Below are positions 11,784-27,200 of a stretch of 64,000 nt of DNA, one piece after another. Made by a program: the position numbers and the translations under genes. The notes under the pieces were generated by a model, which saw only the letters and a program-made list of their open reading frames with translations, was not told the DNA's origin and did no database searches. Numbering within the stretch: position 1 is the first letter of the stretch; the number at the start of each line of letters is the position of its first letter. The DNA is from Corydoras sp. C115 (Eukaryota > Chordata > Actinopteri > Siluriformes > Callichthyidae), in assembly GCA_019802505.1 (NCBI GenBank), contig JAFMOC010000007.1, positions 8,095,001-8,159,000 of the forward strand, read 5' to 3'.

Positions 11784-12158
11784 GGGATGGGCAGACTGCT
11801 CGCTTGCAGAGATCGCGATTCAGAATGAAATCACATTGTGTGTATAATGTGTGCGCGCGTGTGTAAATGTGCTTCCGATACTGGGCTGTAAAAAAAAGCG
11901 CTGATACGTGATTTTTTCAAACCTCCTTCACGATCGACTTGACACCCCTTCTGTTCGACGTATTGAGCACCCCTGCTCTAACCAAGTAGTGCAGAAGTAG
12001 CCAACAATTATCAGAAATATTCTGATACCTTTACTGCTGCACAATAGGATATTACTCTGGTCACTGAAAATAATGGTTAACATACTAAATCACAAACATA
12101 TACACACACGTTTAAATACACTTCAGAACAATATTAATAAACAAATATCACAACTTAC

Positions 12159-12281
12159 GGCCCAAACAGGAGAGGTAAAGCCAAGTACTGCAGCCTGTAG
12201 ACCGTCTGCAACAAAAGGAATGATATTCTCTCCCAATCGAGTGTCCCGATATAGAGCTCTCAGAATATTTAAAGCATGGAC
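12159..12281 (-). CDS. thada: THADA coding exon 24 (last one in the window)
   Basis: Flanked by tgttag and gtaagt. Encodes VHALNILRALYRDTRLGENI and IPFVADGLQAAVLGFTSPVW then A, near-identical to human. 123 bp, phase 0. The intron to exon 23 is only 89 bp, while the next intron runs at least 12.1 kb off the left edge. Confidence 0.97.
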
Positions 12282-15200
12282 CTAACAGCAAATAAAGATT
12301 ATTGATTTTTTTTTCAGGGAAACCATATTTAAAACAGCATATGTATGTAGCATCTATGCATTGGTGTGACCTGTGGGACACTGCTGCAGTCAGTTGCTCC
12401 ATCATGACATGGCATAGCCAGGGCAGTCAGCTCTCTCATGGTCATCTTAAGCAGACTGCAGCTTGATGACTTTGGCTCAGACGTCAGCAATGCCTACACC
12501 ACAAGCCACATACAATATTATGTAATGCAGTTTGTGTTATATTGAATCTGCCAGTAGGCAAGAAAAACACTTATTTGTCTGGAATATACTTTGCAATAAG
12601 ACTAAAATTGAAACAACGTCTTAAATAAAAAAATAAAAAAATAAAAAAAATCCTCGATAAATAAACTTCAATTGAATACTCTAAGCAGCACGGTGGCTTA
12701 GTGGTTAGCACTTTCGCCTCTCAGCGCTAGGGATTCCCGGTTCGAATCCCCATCTGGGTGGAGTTTCCATGTTCTCCCCGTGTCTCCGTGGGTTTTCTCC
12801 GGGTTCTCCGGTTTCCTCCCACAGTCCAAAAACATGGATCAAGTCAATTGAATTCTCAAAATTGTCCCATATAGAGTGTGTCTGTGTGAGTGAGTGTGTG
12901 CCCAGCGATGGATTGGCGCCCTGTCCTGGGTGTATCTGCCCAGCGCCCGAGATGTTCTCCTCTGGATGGGCATGGGGAACCCCACCGCGACCCTGCTCTG
13001 ATCAGCTGATATATTATGTCTGTTGACCAGTATGAAAGTGTGGACACAACACATTTTTTCGTTATTACCTCATGGGTATTGAAGACTGTAGATAATCAAA
13101 CACTTTCTCAGACAATCATAAAGCACAATTACTCTTTACTTTTTTAATAAATCAGAAATGTAACTAGATGATTATAAAAACAAAAATGAACAGACATCTG
13201 TGTACATCTCTGGTTCTTTCTTACTAAATATTAAATAAATCTTTCATGTTTATAAAAAGACTTTCCATTAACTTCTCTACATGGAACTCAAATACTTGAA
13301 AACTCTCTTAAGCAAGCAGTCTAAAGTGAGCGATGGAATCAATCTCTAGCTCTAAAGTTTAAATGTCATGCAAACTGTACTCGGATGGGCGGAAAGGACC
13401 AAGCAAAGCCAAGCACAGAGTTGTGAAACTTTAAAGAAACAGAGCCATAGGGTGTGACCCCTCCACGTCAACTTGGCTTTTCCAGAACATGCCACAGGAA
13501 TGCACACACACACTAGCCAAAGAACCAAGTGTTTTTAGTCAGTTTCTAAACAGTGCATTTGAATTCTCCCTCTTTTTTTGTTTATTACATGAAATTGTGC
13601 ATTAGGGTACTGGGAAATATTCCGAGCTTTTGCAGTGATGTTAACAAGAGTGCTAAAGGTTTGAGATACTTGTTACCACTGATGGACCCTTAAACAAGAC
13701 CCTGGTCTGTCAATATTTAACACTAAAATCTCATAAGCATTAAATATCTTTATTAATATAGCTATTTGCTAGACACTGTATACATGTGTGTAAATATGGT
13801 TTTATTCTCATCTCATTCTCTTCTGCTTAATCCTATACTAAGGACAAGGGCCCCGGTTGAAGTAGGTTTGTTTCCCTAGACAGGACTTTAGTTTCCTGTT
13901 GACCAGTACTACCGCTATATTTCACAGATGAGATAAGGTTCTTTTTCTTGAGTAGAAATCTGCATATGGGTACCCACTTAGCTATAATAAAATAAAAGTG
14001 TCCCAATATCTTTGCTCATAGTCCTTTACTTGCTTTTGGAAAGTATAAACTCTTTAAATATGCCTTAAAACTCTTTTTAAACATTTTTTAAATTTTGCTG
14101 TCTGGTTTATGTCTTCATAAATCTTGTTGCCACTTTTAACACACTGAACAGGGTGTTCTCTCACACTAAATTATTATTCAATTGATTAAAAACATCTGAA
14201 TAATTTCACCTTCAGATTGTCTGCAAAAACTAAAATGTTTATTTACTAAATGATGATGATGTAAACATAAAGCCAAGGAAGGAAAAAGAAAATTAATAAA
14301 ACTAGCTAAAGTTACCTGGATGTAAAAGGGTATTCCAGCACTTCGGCGGGTTGCACATAGCTTGGAAGTTGGGTCACTGCATTTGACCTCCTCCAAAACT
14401 TGCTTTAGCCAGTGCGCCGGCAGCTGCTGTAAAGTCATACTGCCACTTCTAACGAACACAAAAAAAAAATAAACATTTTTATTTTTATCAATATGCATTA
14501 ATATTACTTAAGTAGTATAGACATGCACAAACCGGTACACTGTAAGGTCATTGAACTGGGAAAAGAAAACTCTCTCTCTCTAATAGAAACTAATGTAGTG
14601 GTAGACATCTCTTAAGCTGCTTTTGGCCGTTAAGCCGTCTGTAGGCCTTTAGTCTTTCACAGGAGGCTCCCTGGCTATTAAAAAAAAAACTGAAGCTTAC
14701 TCACACAAAAAAAAAATGTATTAATTAATTAAAATTTGCACAAAATAATTTGGTCAGATTGGTCAACCCCTCACTTCATCTTAGATTTCTAGCTGTAGAA
14801 CTGAACACTTATGTATATTTATATTTATTGTATGATTTTGAGTAAATTCCTCAAACTGTTGTGCACATATATTTAGCAGTTGCAGATATACTTGACTCAC
14901 TTGAGATCAGTGAGTGTGTGTATGGGTGTTTCTAATAAAATAAGAACATTAAAATATTATATACAGAAATACCTTACAAATACATATTTCAATTGGGTTA
15001 AACAAGCAAAGCTAAAATTATTATCATATATACCAAACAGGAAATGTAGCAGCTTACATTACAAGCATGCTATTATTTTTCTTTTTGGAGATATGGTTAT
15101 AGGATTGGCTAGTTTTCAAGACATATTCAATGTATGTTTTTACTGGTTGCCAATGTACACAGACTTAAGTCAATATAGCATTTTTACTGCAGTGCCACTC

Positions 15201-18200
15201 ACAATGCAACAAAAGCAGACACCCACAAACGCGCACACACTAACAGTGTAAGGTCTACTGCTTGGGCAGAGACAGCAGTGAGGAATGCAGGCCTCCTGTA
15301 ATAAAAAACACTGCTATTATACATGGAGCACTGGACCAAGCAGTCCAGATCAAACAATCCAGCCACTAAACACAAACCACCATACACTCACACACACTTA
15401 GACTTCACTCTGAAACATACCACCCAAGACCAAAAGGTCACCTTCAAAAAGCAGTAAATAAAAAGCCTGCAATCAACACTTCACAAGATGGTATACCAAG
15501 TCGCTGTTCCCCATATGAAGAGCAACACCTTGTAGTCGGCAGCTCTGAAAAACTTTTTTTTAACCACAAAAACGTACAGAATAGACAAAGAATCCAAGAA
15601 TACTTCTAAGTCTTACTTCTAAGGTCATAATAAGAAAAAAAGGCTACAGACATCATACTGACTCATACCAATGCATCAACCAATCATGTTGCCTTATTCA
15701 AATTCAAATTGTTCAATTTGGAACAGATTATACTTAGTCAGTTTTAATTTTTTATATTATTATTTTTTTATTGTGGTAAATAATTTCACCTTTGTAAAAG
15801 TACTAAACCATTTCATATTACAATAAACTGTTCAAATTGAATAAACTTAAAAAAATATTTTTATATTTGCATTTAAAAAAAAAAAAAAACATGATTTTTT
15901 TTTTTTTTTTTTAATCAAACATACTTATTTTTCTCACCAGTAAAAACTCACAGTTTGGGGAACTTTTTAGATATAGCCAACCACACCAATACCATCTCAA
16001 TCTTTATAAAATACAGGAGGAAACAATCATAAGTCTGACTTTTTACTTATGGTGCTTATGGTGTGTTGTTTAATGTGAAAAAGATCAAAAACAAAAGAAA
16101 ATGATCTGACACAAACTGGAAAAGAAAATTAAGATGAGACTTCCTAAGGTGAGAATTCCTCACTAAATTTATTGTCAGAACATAAGGGAGCAATCAAATT
16201 TAACAAAAAGCCTCTCTATAAATATAAGCGCTTACTGAATTTTAGCAGGACTGTTAGGTCTAAAAAAAAATACTTCAAAACTTTGTCATATGTCTCTTTT
16301 CTAACAGGTCAACAGCCACCCTTATTCCCCAACTGTGTCACTTCCATGGCACTTTCTTAGCCTTTGCACAGAACTGCATTCCAACATGCATTAAAGCTTG
16401 ATTCCCCTAGATGTGGATTTTTATCATCCTAGATCTTTGGGAAAGAAATCAGGTATGCACATCGGTGCCAAAGTCAACAGTGAATTCTGCTAAAGCATTC
16501 CTTCTAGAGTCAGTAGAGATGGTGAGTGTGCGAGAGGCCTCTGAAAACAGCACAGCTCTGTGCTGCAAGTTAATCATTACAGTAGGGGGAGTGCCGATCA
16601 GTTATATAAGATATGTGCTCAGAGTTAACCGGGTTATTGCTCCTTATCATAATCAGCCAACATCAGACAATGCGTCAGCACACTTACATAATGCACCCAT
16701 TAGCCTTACCTACAAAGCATGTCTGTTAGGCGCACAAAGCCCATATAGGCTAACTCAAAAGCCCCTCTGTGCCGAGACTGAAGAAGCTGCTCCCGAAAGT
16801 ATTTTCCCACACCTTCTACCTGTAGAAAATACAAGTATAAAAGATAGACAATATTTTATTCCAGAACTGTTCAATAAAAAAATCTTATAGCTAAATTAAT
16901 TGGGGTCAGGCCATTTTGCCAAATTTATCACTATAAAAGAAACAGCATTTAAAAAAATTACATCTTAATTATCCAATTTGCCTACCTGCAGCAATTACCG
17001 TATACATTAAAATATACAAGGTCATCACAGCAAGAAGGTCCTCAGTTTGAAACTCAGGTAGGTGGACAAGATCATTTTATTGTGTAGTTTACATTTTCTA
17101 ACTGTGTCTACATAGTTTTCCTTAGTGAGTTTTATCCCACAGTTTAAAACTTAATAGTTTGAGAAACAAAATTTGCAAGGTGTAAATTTATGTAAGAATG
17201 TCTGTCTGTTCTGTGATGGGCTGTAAAAAATTGTCATAGATGTAAAGTGATAACCCAGTTTCAGCTCTATGCCAGTAAACATTCAAAACTAAATGGTTGA
17301 GAAATTCTAAATGATGTTTTGGTAAAAGACTAATGCAGATTACATAGTTTATGATTTACAGTATTGAACACAGCTTACCCTCATTACTCTAAACAAATAG
17401 CACATGATCATAGATCAAAATTTAAGCCTATGGTCTGCTCAGAGTCTGTACTGGTTATTTACATCACACTCTAAACACCCGTTAAAGAGCTTTAGCTCTA
17501 GCAAGACTTTTATTTAGTCTGATGCTTCCTGTTTTCCAGGCCTGCTGTTGTTTTTATCCCTTCTCTGCTCCTTTACCTCCACACTCTCCACAGCTGTCTA
17601 ATTACACAGTCAAGGTCAGCAATCTAAATCAGAACTTTCCTCTTTTCCTGGCCACCGTGAGACTTGGCACCCGGGCTTCTAATGCCATTGTTTGCTCATT
17701 GTTGTGTGATCCCATTGACTTAAGTTTAAGAAGATTATGCAATTCCACTCATGCAGGGATTAAACAAAAAGGGGGTGGGCAAGTGGGGATCACATGCATC
17801 ATGAAATCTTTACAGACTGGAGCAAGTTCTGTGAGAAAGTTTGTGAAAATTGTGAAATGCACAGTCCATCACATGACAACTATACATGAACCCAATGACA
17901 CAAAACATCCAACAAGGTTTAAAGAAAAACTAGCAAGTCATTATAACAATGGGTCTAAACAGTTTTGGGACAAACATGCAGGCTTGGCATCACTAGAGTG
18001 GCTTTAGAGATTATTTGTAGGTTGAGGTTTGGTTTGAGGTTGACTGGGGTCAGTGAGTCAAAACCAGACCTTTTAGTTTGAAGTTGTAACCAAACCCTGC
18101 AGACCTATTCTTCCAGAAACTGAGGAGCCATCTTTAGTCCTATGAATTGTGTGCTTCAAAGCCAAAATTATTCCTAAACAAAACTGCATGCCTTAAAAAG

Positions 18201-21200
18201 TAGTCCTGTATTCAAAAACATGTTTAATAATGGTTATCTGTACTTGTCTGGTTGTATTTATATAGACTGAATTAACCTCAGCTTTGTAATTATAACCAGA
18301 TCATACATCATAAACTGATCACTTTCCATATGGCATAACTAGAACTTAATCTCATTCAAAAATATTCTAAATACAGAATGCAAGTGGTGTTAGGAAAATC
18401 TCTGGAGTTCTAGTGACATTTAGCTGGCAGTATGCACTTATGATTTACCAAAATTGATACCCATTATATAACATTATTATGGTATGAAAAATAAAACATT
18501 ATTTAAATGCACAACTTGACATCAGCACCCAATCTTTTTCATTAGTTAATAATGAAAATCTAAAACAGTCTTAGTTAGGTTATAATGCTTGCCAACTTCG
18601 CAAATGACCATCACAATAACACATAGTAACATGTACACCTAACTTTATTTTTTTTTTAACAAGTCTTTAATAAAATATATCTATTTAAGATATTAATTAA
18701 GTAATATTTTAAGGAATCACTTAAAAATATCTTCCAAGAGTGCCCTATAGTTTTATTTCCCTTTGTCAAGATGAGATTTAGCGGTGTCCATACTTAGTAA
18801 AAGCCCCAGTTAAGCCACAAAATATCCCTCTTGTTTAGCTGCAATTTAGGCTGATTTTCAAAAGCCAAAAGCAGAAGCATTGGATCTGAAGAGCAGCATA
18901 AGGAAAGCGGCTTCCCTCTTGGTGGTCTACCCATAGGAAACTGGCAGTGTTAAGCTTGTCAAAGCTGTGCCATGCTCCATCTCTCATGGAACCAAGATGG
19001 CAAAGGAGCATCCCGGAATGGTTAAGCATTGGGTCAGTTTACTCTCTCCCTCTCAAAGGCAATGAAAAAAACAGAAATTATAAATCGTCACGATGTGACT
19101 AACTGTTTGCAGTTGTCATGGTGCCTCAGCAGCACAAAAACATCTGCTGTGTTGCTGCAGCGACGGAGAACCATAATACAGGAGACGGACAGCAGACACA
19201 CACACAACGCCCTGAGAGAAGTTTTACTGCCATAATCTTTCTCCTTCACGCTTTCTCTCTCCCTCTCTCAAATAAAGGTGGCCTGGCAACCCACCTCAGT
19301 GATGCGAGGCACTTTCAGTTCAGGCCGATGTCATTACACTCACAAACTTATTCGGGTCATTTGGATTCTGTTGACAACATTAGATCACTTTTTATGTAAC
19401 ATGTAGAAATGCTGTGGCAACCACTAAGATGACATCATATAATTCCACGCCATCTGCCAAAACTTAAAAATCAAACCCAAAAACCCATTACCAACACAAA
19501 TTTGGCCAAATGTTACATTTATCTGCAGCAACACAACAATAACCATAATGGACGATGTATACTAGGGGTATGCATATAGCTTTATATTATTATTTATATT
19601 TTTTAAATTGTAAATTAGTTAAAGAAAGTCTAGGACTAGTATTTCATAAACTGTCATAGGAATGCTTTCAACATTTTTCATAAGAACACAAAGATCGGTG
19701 TAATAGTTAATATCCAGTAAAAGGAAATCCTGAGGAAGTAAACAGCTGGTCCATGAAAAGTCAGAAGAGGATGACAATCATTCTGATTAACAGATGGCAG
19801 TTAGTGTACCAAATTGCAGTAAAATACATTAAATATAATAAAATTAAAATTCTTGGTACTGGTGGGCAAAATCAAACCAGCAGAACTGCCCTATTTAAGG
19901 GGAAATGGAAAGCCTAATTAGATGAATTCAGATCTCTTCTACAATATGCTAATCATGAATTCATGAAACCTCCATGTCAGATGTCAACAACTGTGTCTGA
20001 CAACTGAGTGCTGATAGCTGTGAATGAACATTTTGAACAGTAGTACTCGTTATGCATTGTGACTGACCAAGATCATCTCTTAAATGGTAGCTGTATGCTT
20101 GTATTTATATCAGGATAAATCATTATACCACAAGGGTATTCAAAATTGAATCATGTTTTAGGTCAATTCTTTGTATATTTTTCATTTAGAATTTTTATAT
20201 TTCTGCATTCAAACACTGTTGGTTTATATGCATGCTAATTGACAAACTGATCCAACAGCTGCCCTCTCAGTCCAAGAGGCCTGTTAAATATGGGCTTGTT
20301 CAAAAATGGTCGGTGTCATGCCTGTTGTGTATACATATTTTACGCAGTTTATCTCAGGCTGAACCAACTACTTTAGTGTCAGTGCTTTGTTAGGTTTTAA
20401 CTATAAATTTCACTATAAAAGAAACAAATATGTCATATTATAATTGTATTTAATAAGCTTCAGCTCAAACAGAAGAATTGAATTCGACTGCTCCCTGTAC
20501 TGTGTAAATATTGCACCATTTGAAGCTAAAACGCAGATAAATCATTCCATTCGACTCTACAGATGAAAGCAATGTTCAAGTTACAAACTGATAAGGAAAT
20601 CGTACACAATGTTCTCACAGTTCAACGATCAGTAGACATTAGGGAAATGGTTTTGAATCAGATGAGGTTTAAATATTTGTTAGGCAGAATTATGATCAGT
20701 GCATTTTTCTGTGTATTTATTCAACCACAATTAGCCAATAAACTCTTAATACCATACAACCAACAGCAGTTAATAAAAAATTAACAATTCTACTGTAATA
20801 TTTTATTTAGAAATTCAGAAAGTTGTAATAACAAGCACTCACTCTGACTCAAGTTTCAAAAGGTCAGGCATACAGTATACATCCACACAAAGACTGTGTG
20901 TGTATTATAGCAGGGGACCCAAAAGACCCAAATGACCAGTGCCTGCCCCATTTGCCATAAGCAACAAAGTATACAGCATGCATGCATTAAGTGGTTGGCT
21001 AAGGTTGGGGGAACATTTGGAAAATATGCTGGCAATGGGGGTAATTAAACAGCAGGATAGGCATAAATGAAAGCCCTCCACTAACCAGGGCAGATGCTAA
21101 TTGAATGCGGGCACAGCATGGGGTTGCAGAGCTTTACACCACCACAGACGGAAAATGCTGGTACCTACCAACGACTGGCGCACATGATTTAGCCCAGACA

Positions 21201-24200
21201 CATCTTTATCAAATGTCTTGAGTGAAAGTGCAGATGCCTCAGGTTGTTTTTGTTTTATTTACAGTATAAAAATACCCCACTTTACTGATCTAATATCAAA
21301 CTTTCTGCTTAATATCATTCTGAACCAGAGATGCCCTAACAAGAGTGTAGCCTTTTGTGATACATTTTCAAATATGTTTATTACCTTTGCAGTATGTAGG
21401 ATGCATTTGGCAATTTTAAATAATTATTGTTCTGCAATGAAATTCAATCACATTTTAATATAATTTTTAAATAAGATTCTCAAATAAAACATAGGACTAG
21501 AAGTGACTGGTAAACAAATTTTGTAATGTGCAACACTGACATTCAGTATTAACACAAAACCATGACAAGTTAATTACAAAAATAAAAATAAGTAAAAAAA
21601 ATGTTGTAAGAATAAAATAAAGTAAATAATAAAAGGCAGTTGTAGAATACCATCACATATCACATGGTATGGTTAATGGCTCATTATGTTTGGAACAAAT
21701 TAACTGAAGATTTAACTGAGCTTTGGGTTTTTAACAGACTTCTACGTAGCAACTGTAAAAAAGTGTTGGTTCCAAATATAGACAGCTAAAAAATGGCTGT
21801 CAAGACATGCAAACACTAACCTGATCTTTCTAAATTAAATGCCTTGCAAATCTCATGTGTTACACATATAGAAGTAATCTAAAAGGAATTCACATTGCAA
21901 TACTGAATGTGCTACAAGCTTGAATTCAGAAACCCAAATGACTCCAGATGTGCAGGAAGTAGATGTGAGTCAAGTCTGTTTACTAAAATACCAGCAGAAA
22001 CACTCACTCAGCTGGAACGGTTTCATCCTGAATAAATGGATCCAAAGCTACAGACATACTTTAGCAAGAAGTGTTTGCAGTGTCTCACATAAAAGAAAAA
22101 GGTTTACTGTTAAATTCTTCTTCTCATCTTTTTACATTTATAACCAGTCATGCTCTGAAGTGTGTGACAACTACCTCTTACTAACATAACATGAAAGCAA
22201 GTCACATAAGTTGTATCAATAATTTAAAAGACTAATTAGAAAGCTAAACTATTTATATGCTCAAAGCTCAAAACTGGCAATGTAATCAAATTGTTTCTCT
22301 GCCTAATTTAATCTCTTAGAATTAGGAATCCCATAGGACCACTATAGTAAAGCTATTATTTGGGTGGGGAAGGGCCCACAGGATATTGCTTACAGGATTC
22401 TAATGACTTACCATTTTTTACACACCATACTCATGTAAACTGTGAAATAATGTGCAAATAATGTGCAAATAACTAGATAGACAACAGTTTGTAATTGTAG
22501 AATTACAAAGTGATAAATCCTAATTGGAACAGATTAAGTAACTGGTGAGTATATAAAAAAATATGCATTTTATATTTATATAAAAATATTACCTTCTTTA
22601 CAACCATCTGATAGTAATAGCAGTGTTGCATGTTACTTTTAAACATGCTACACCAAATCTGAATGATTGTGTTTGACTTTTACTAACCTGCTCCTCAGTG
22701 ATGAGGCCTTTGTGAGAATTTGTGTTTAGAGGCATGCTTTGACACAGCTCCCCCAACAGCATGGACACCTCTTTCATAGTCCTCCAGCAGCACACCAGAA
22801 CCATTTGTGCTGTGACCCTATAAGCTTCAGGGTTAGAGCCTAAAACACAAAGCATATGCAGCTCAAACCTGAGATCAGCAAACTCTCATACTAGTTCTTA
22901 CACTTAGTATCTAACCATTTCATGTGATCACAGAGAGACCCCTATAGGATAAATGAGGCATTGCTGCCATTAATAAATGGAATTGAGTATTACAAGTCTT
23001 GTTTAAGGACCCACAGTGGTAACTTCGACTTGGGATTTGAACCCCCAACCTTTAGATTGGTAGCCCAACACCCTGACCATTGAGCAAACACACTAACAAA
23101 TTCATGTCACAGGCATCATTCTTGACAATATAGGATGTACAGTACATCATGTGTTCATGTACACACATCTGTCTCCTTTGACTTGTGTTCTAGATATACT
23201 GAGAACAGAAAGGTGCTAGATGACTTTGTACCACTGTTTTCTGTCTGTGACGTGTGTTCTTGATCCTCAGAGGGCCTATCCAGTTCCCGAGCTGTTGTGA
23301 AGAAATCATTAGTGTCACGAGGTTGAATCTCCTGAAGGATCTTTTGAAGGCCAGCAGATGTTTCTTTGATGGGAAAGAGAAAAGAAGCCAAAACATTAGA
23401 TAAAAAGTACCTTTAAATAGAGAAGTATAACAAGCAAACTTTGTGTATTCCATCCAAATATATATTAGGTGTGGAGTGTGAACTATAATTCATTCTAGTT
23501 ATATTAAAGTTATTATTACCTGCCAAAAAGATGGTCATAAACTACTATGTATGCAAGCATATAACTTTTAAAGCTGTGTTTAGTGTTTTAAAAAAAGGCT
23601 TGCTTTAACCTTGACATACCTTCCAATAGATTTCTAGTTACAGTTAAAAGAAATTAGAATGCTTTCACACACTTTTTATACTGTCTTAATTAACATCCAT
23701 CAGCAATTCAGAGTGGTTAAGACTGCATTCAACCATGAAAGAATCTCTACATTCTTGAAGCTACTTTAAATAGCAGGGTATCACAACCAAATTAGAGTTA
23801 CAATGACTATGTTCTTCCCCAATTTATATGAACATAAGGAGAATGATCATGTTAAGTGCTTTTGAGCAATGATTTTTTTTTTACATGCGTTTAGAAAGGT
23901 GAGTGAACACACATCCAAATGCCATTCTCCTTCCATCAGAATTACTTACCAGAGGTTCTATCCATGGGGATGAGACCTTCAGGGGAAGAGCTTTGAACAA
24001 TAGGTGACACCACATCAGACATATCGTAGCATAAATTAATGAGGTCGGCCACAACCTGCCTCCATTCAGACTGTAGCTGGAGCGTCCTACACACATAACC
24101 AATTTATAAAGACTATGAAATATAATATTACAGAACACACTCTCATTACAGGTCACATTTGTTAATCTAAACTAGGATAGTTCTCCAACGTTTACATATT

Positions 24201-27200
24201 TACAATATTTGGAGTTCACTTGGCTTTGTAATGTTTTATATGGGAAGCTGTTGGTTCTGACTGTGTCACTTGCTAGTGGTCTTGTTTATTTGAGAACGAA
24301 TCAAAAGAAATTCAGCACAGTGGGGAAAGAAAACTTTAAAAGTCATCTGGATTAAACTAGATCAAGTCAAAGCCTATTGATAAGATTTATTTAAAATGGT
24401 ACAAAAAAGTCAAATATAAATCTTAACAAGTCTAAATGAGTAAAAAAAAAAACAGTTGGTGAAAAAGTTCAGTTAATGAAAAGTTGGTAAACTTAGACAA
24501 TAATGTTAAAAAGTTTAGCTTCAACAGGAACTGGGCAATTAGTTATCCCAAGGAGAAAAACAATGTTGCAGTTTAATAAATGTGGTATAAAATCTTTAGA
24601 TGAGCCAAAATTATACCTTTAGTTAGAAAAATAATTAATTTTAAAGCAGTATTAAGACTATCTAAATACATCGCATATAGTAAGAAGTCATAAGAGAAAG
24701 CATAAAATTCACATAATTGTTTGAATGTATGAAATTAATGAATTAATTTTCTTGTACCCAGTATTAAGTTGCTGCAAGATCGCAGTTATACAGTGGACTC
24801 TGCCATATAATGGCGAAGAAGCAGCAGCAAAAAGCAGAGATGTCCTAGCTTTTACAATCTCAATCTTCAGGCATGTTTTCAGGAACACCACCACTAAAAT
24901 ATCAAACAGCATTTCAATACATCCACCTAGTGGTTTTAATATTTAACTACAGTCATTAGGTATGCAAGTAGTGAATAAGCACATACAACTAAAATACTTT
25001 AAAAATGCAAAATCCACATGAATCTTCTGTTAACCATCCTTGTCCTATTTTGGCAAGATTTAGAAAAGTAAATTTACATTTGATAGCAAAACAATAATGC
25101 TATAATAAGAAAAAGCATGCATGTCTACAAATGTAAAAAAAAAGGAAATAAAGGAACACCCCAAATTATATGAAATCTACAATTCATCAAACCTGCAATA
25201 CACTTTATTTTATGCAATTTACAATCCATAGTAAGACAGACCTGACAAAACATATACATATTAAAAACGTTTAAATTAAACCACACAAAGGGAAAAGAAA
25301 ATGAAGCAAAAGGACATCTTGCAATAACTAAAATATGAAAAATACTGTAGAAGCTTAAACTGTCTTAATGTAAATCTTATAACTGTAATCAATTACTGTA
25401 AACACCTTGTTATAAAAAAATAATTAACACAAATTTATTAATATTTATGCAATGAATGTAAAAAAAGAAAAGAATTATACTACACCACAGACTTTTTCAG
25501 TCACTTGGCTGTGGGCATTTTTTTTCCTCGACCAACCACTGTAAAATTTATATATACTACAAATTATGACATTATTTGGAATAAAAATTTAAGTGTTAAG
25601 GCCGTCCTTCTCACCACATTGAAAAATTTTCTTTTGAAAAACAAATTTCTTAATTGCTAAAATCCAAAATTATGAGCTCAACCCATGCTATGATAATCTA
25701 ATAAAAACATTAACAATTAGACTATCACAAATTTAAAAAATGCAGCAGGCCTACCTGCCAGTCCATTCCGCTCCAGGACAGAAGCCTCACTTTGAATGAG
25801 CACACCAAGCTGCAATTGGATGCTCTGTTCCTGGGCACAGTGGACCAGTTCTAGCTGGAGAGCCTCCTGGGATAGCAGTAAAACGAGCAAGTATGCAGCT
25901 GTAACACTGTCAAAGGGTTTGGTGCTGGTGCCCAGGTCCAAAGCAGCTTGCAGCACATGCTTTAGTCTCTCTGGTTCCTGGCCAAACAGTATAATAATAA
26001 TTATTATTATTATTAAAAAATAAAAATAAAATAAAATAAAAACATTTGTTTAGCAAAATTAAGTAAAGGTAAAATCTAGGTACTTGTCTTTTACCAAGTA
26101 TTAGTCATATACTTGCACTTTTAAACAAAGGACGCATCAATGTAAAATTATTTTTTTATTATGAATAAATAACTTTAAACAACAAATAAAAAGTAAATGC
26201 ACATTTTATGTACAAAATTGCTACTCTGCAATAGTTTAGCACTAGAATGTACACCACACAGTATTTAATGTGTCTATGAATAATTGTGCAGTATCTATTT
26301 TGAAGTTCTTAATTTTATTATTCACTACGCTAATTAATTAATAGTGGTGGTGGTGCTGGAAACTATTCGGCCTGGAGTCAATTAAAGGAAAGACCCTGGA
26401 CAGGTCGCCCAGTCGAGCTTAGAATAGACACAGCAACACATTTCCGAAAATTATTATTTTAAATATTAAACTATTTATTTGCTACATCTTTAAGCTGTGC
26501 GGCCAAATAGGGAGAACACGAAAATATCACAATTAAAAGGTTCACGAGGAAAACACAACGAAGACCTTAAAATTATACAATGGCCATGCTCCCTATATCT
26601 AGAACCTCTTTTTACTTAAATGTTAATTTACATAGTACTTTTAAGGAACCGCAAAGACGTTGCAACAGTTACAACATTTATTCATTCATTCATTATCTTC
26701 CGCTTTATCCTATATTAGGGTCGCGGTGGGGTTCCCCATTCCCATCCAGGGGAGAAAGTTTCGGGTGCTGGGCAGATACACCCAGGACAGGGCACCAATC
26801 TATCGCTGGGCACACACTCACTCACACAGACATGCACGCATACACACTCTATATGGGGCAATTTGGAGAACTCAATTGACTTGATCCATGTTTTTGGACT
26901 GTGGGAAGAAACCGGAGAACCCGGAGGAAACCCACGCAGACACGGGGAGAACATGGAAACTCCACCCAGATGGGGATTCGAACCGGGTGCTGAGAGGCGA
27001 ACGTGCCGCCTACGGTTAAAACAACATAGCATTAATTAAACCTTTAACAACAAAAATGGATTTTAATGGAGGTTTGCATCAGAAGAGCGAAGGTTACGTG
27101 ATGGAGTAGGTTAGTGAAATAGGAGGCGGGTCTTGTGGAGTTGAACTAATTTTGTACTGAAAGCATTAATGCCAATAATGCAATGCAGGACAGGTGTATT

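Larger units (their letters stand above)
11319..11975. mobile_element. hAT-type non-autonomous element with a SINE inside it
   Basis: The ends (caaggggtgcccacactttt and ttgagcacccctg) match those of the better-preserved copy at 47351-48372. The middle has been replaced by a G run and a truncated SINE. The flanks cctctaag and gctctaac agree at six of eight positions, consistent with a decayed 8-bp hAT duplication. The segment from 11794 (cagactgctcgcttgcagagatcgcgat) to 11975 is the right arm. Confidence 0.75.

Noticed and set aside
12693..12749. tRNA-like box A and box B as a tRNA gene
   Set aside because: The motif recurs in every SINE copy, lacks a closed acceptor stem, and is followed by the SINE body.
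16411..16890. 159-codon plus-strand frame as a gene
   Set aside because: It is the antisense of THADA exon 21 and its flanks and has no family resemblance.
17522..18007. 161-codon plus-strand frame as a gene
   Set aside because: I see no domain, no splice context and no match to a known family. Such a length is expected by chance in several kilobases of intron.
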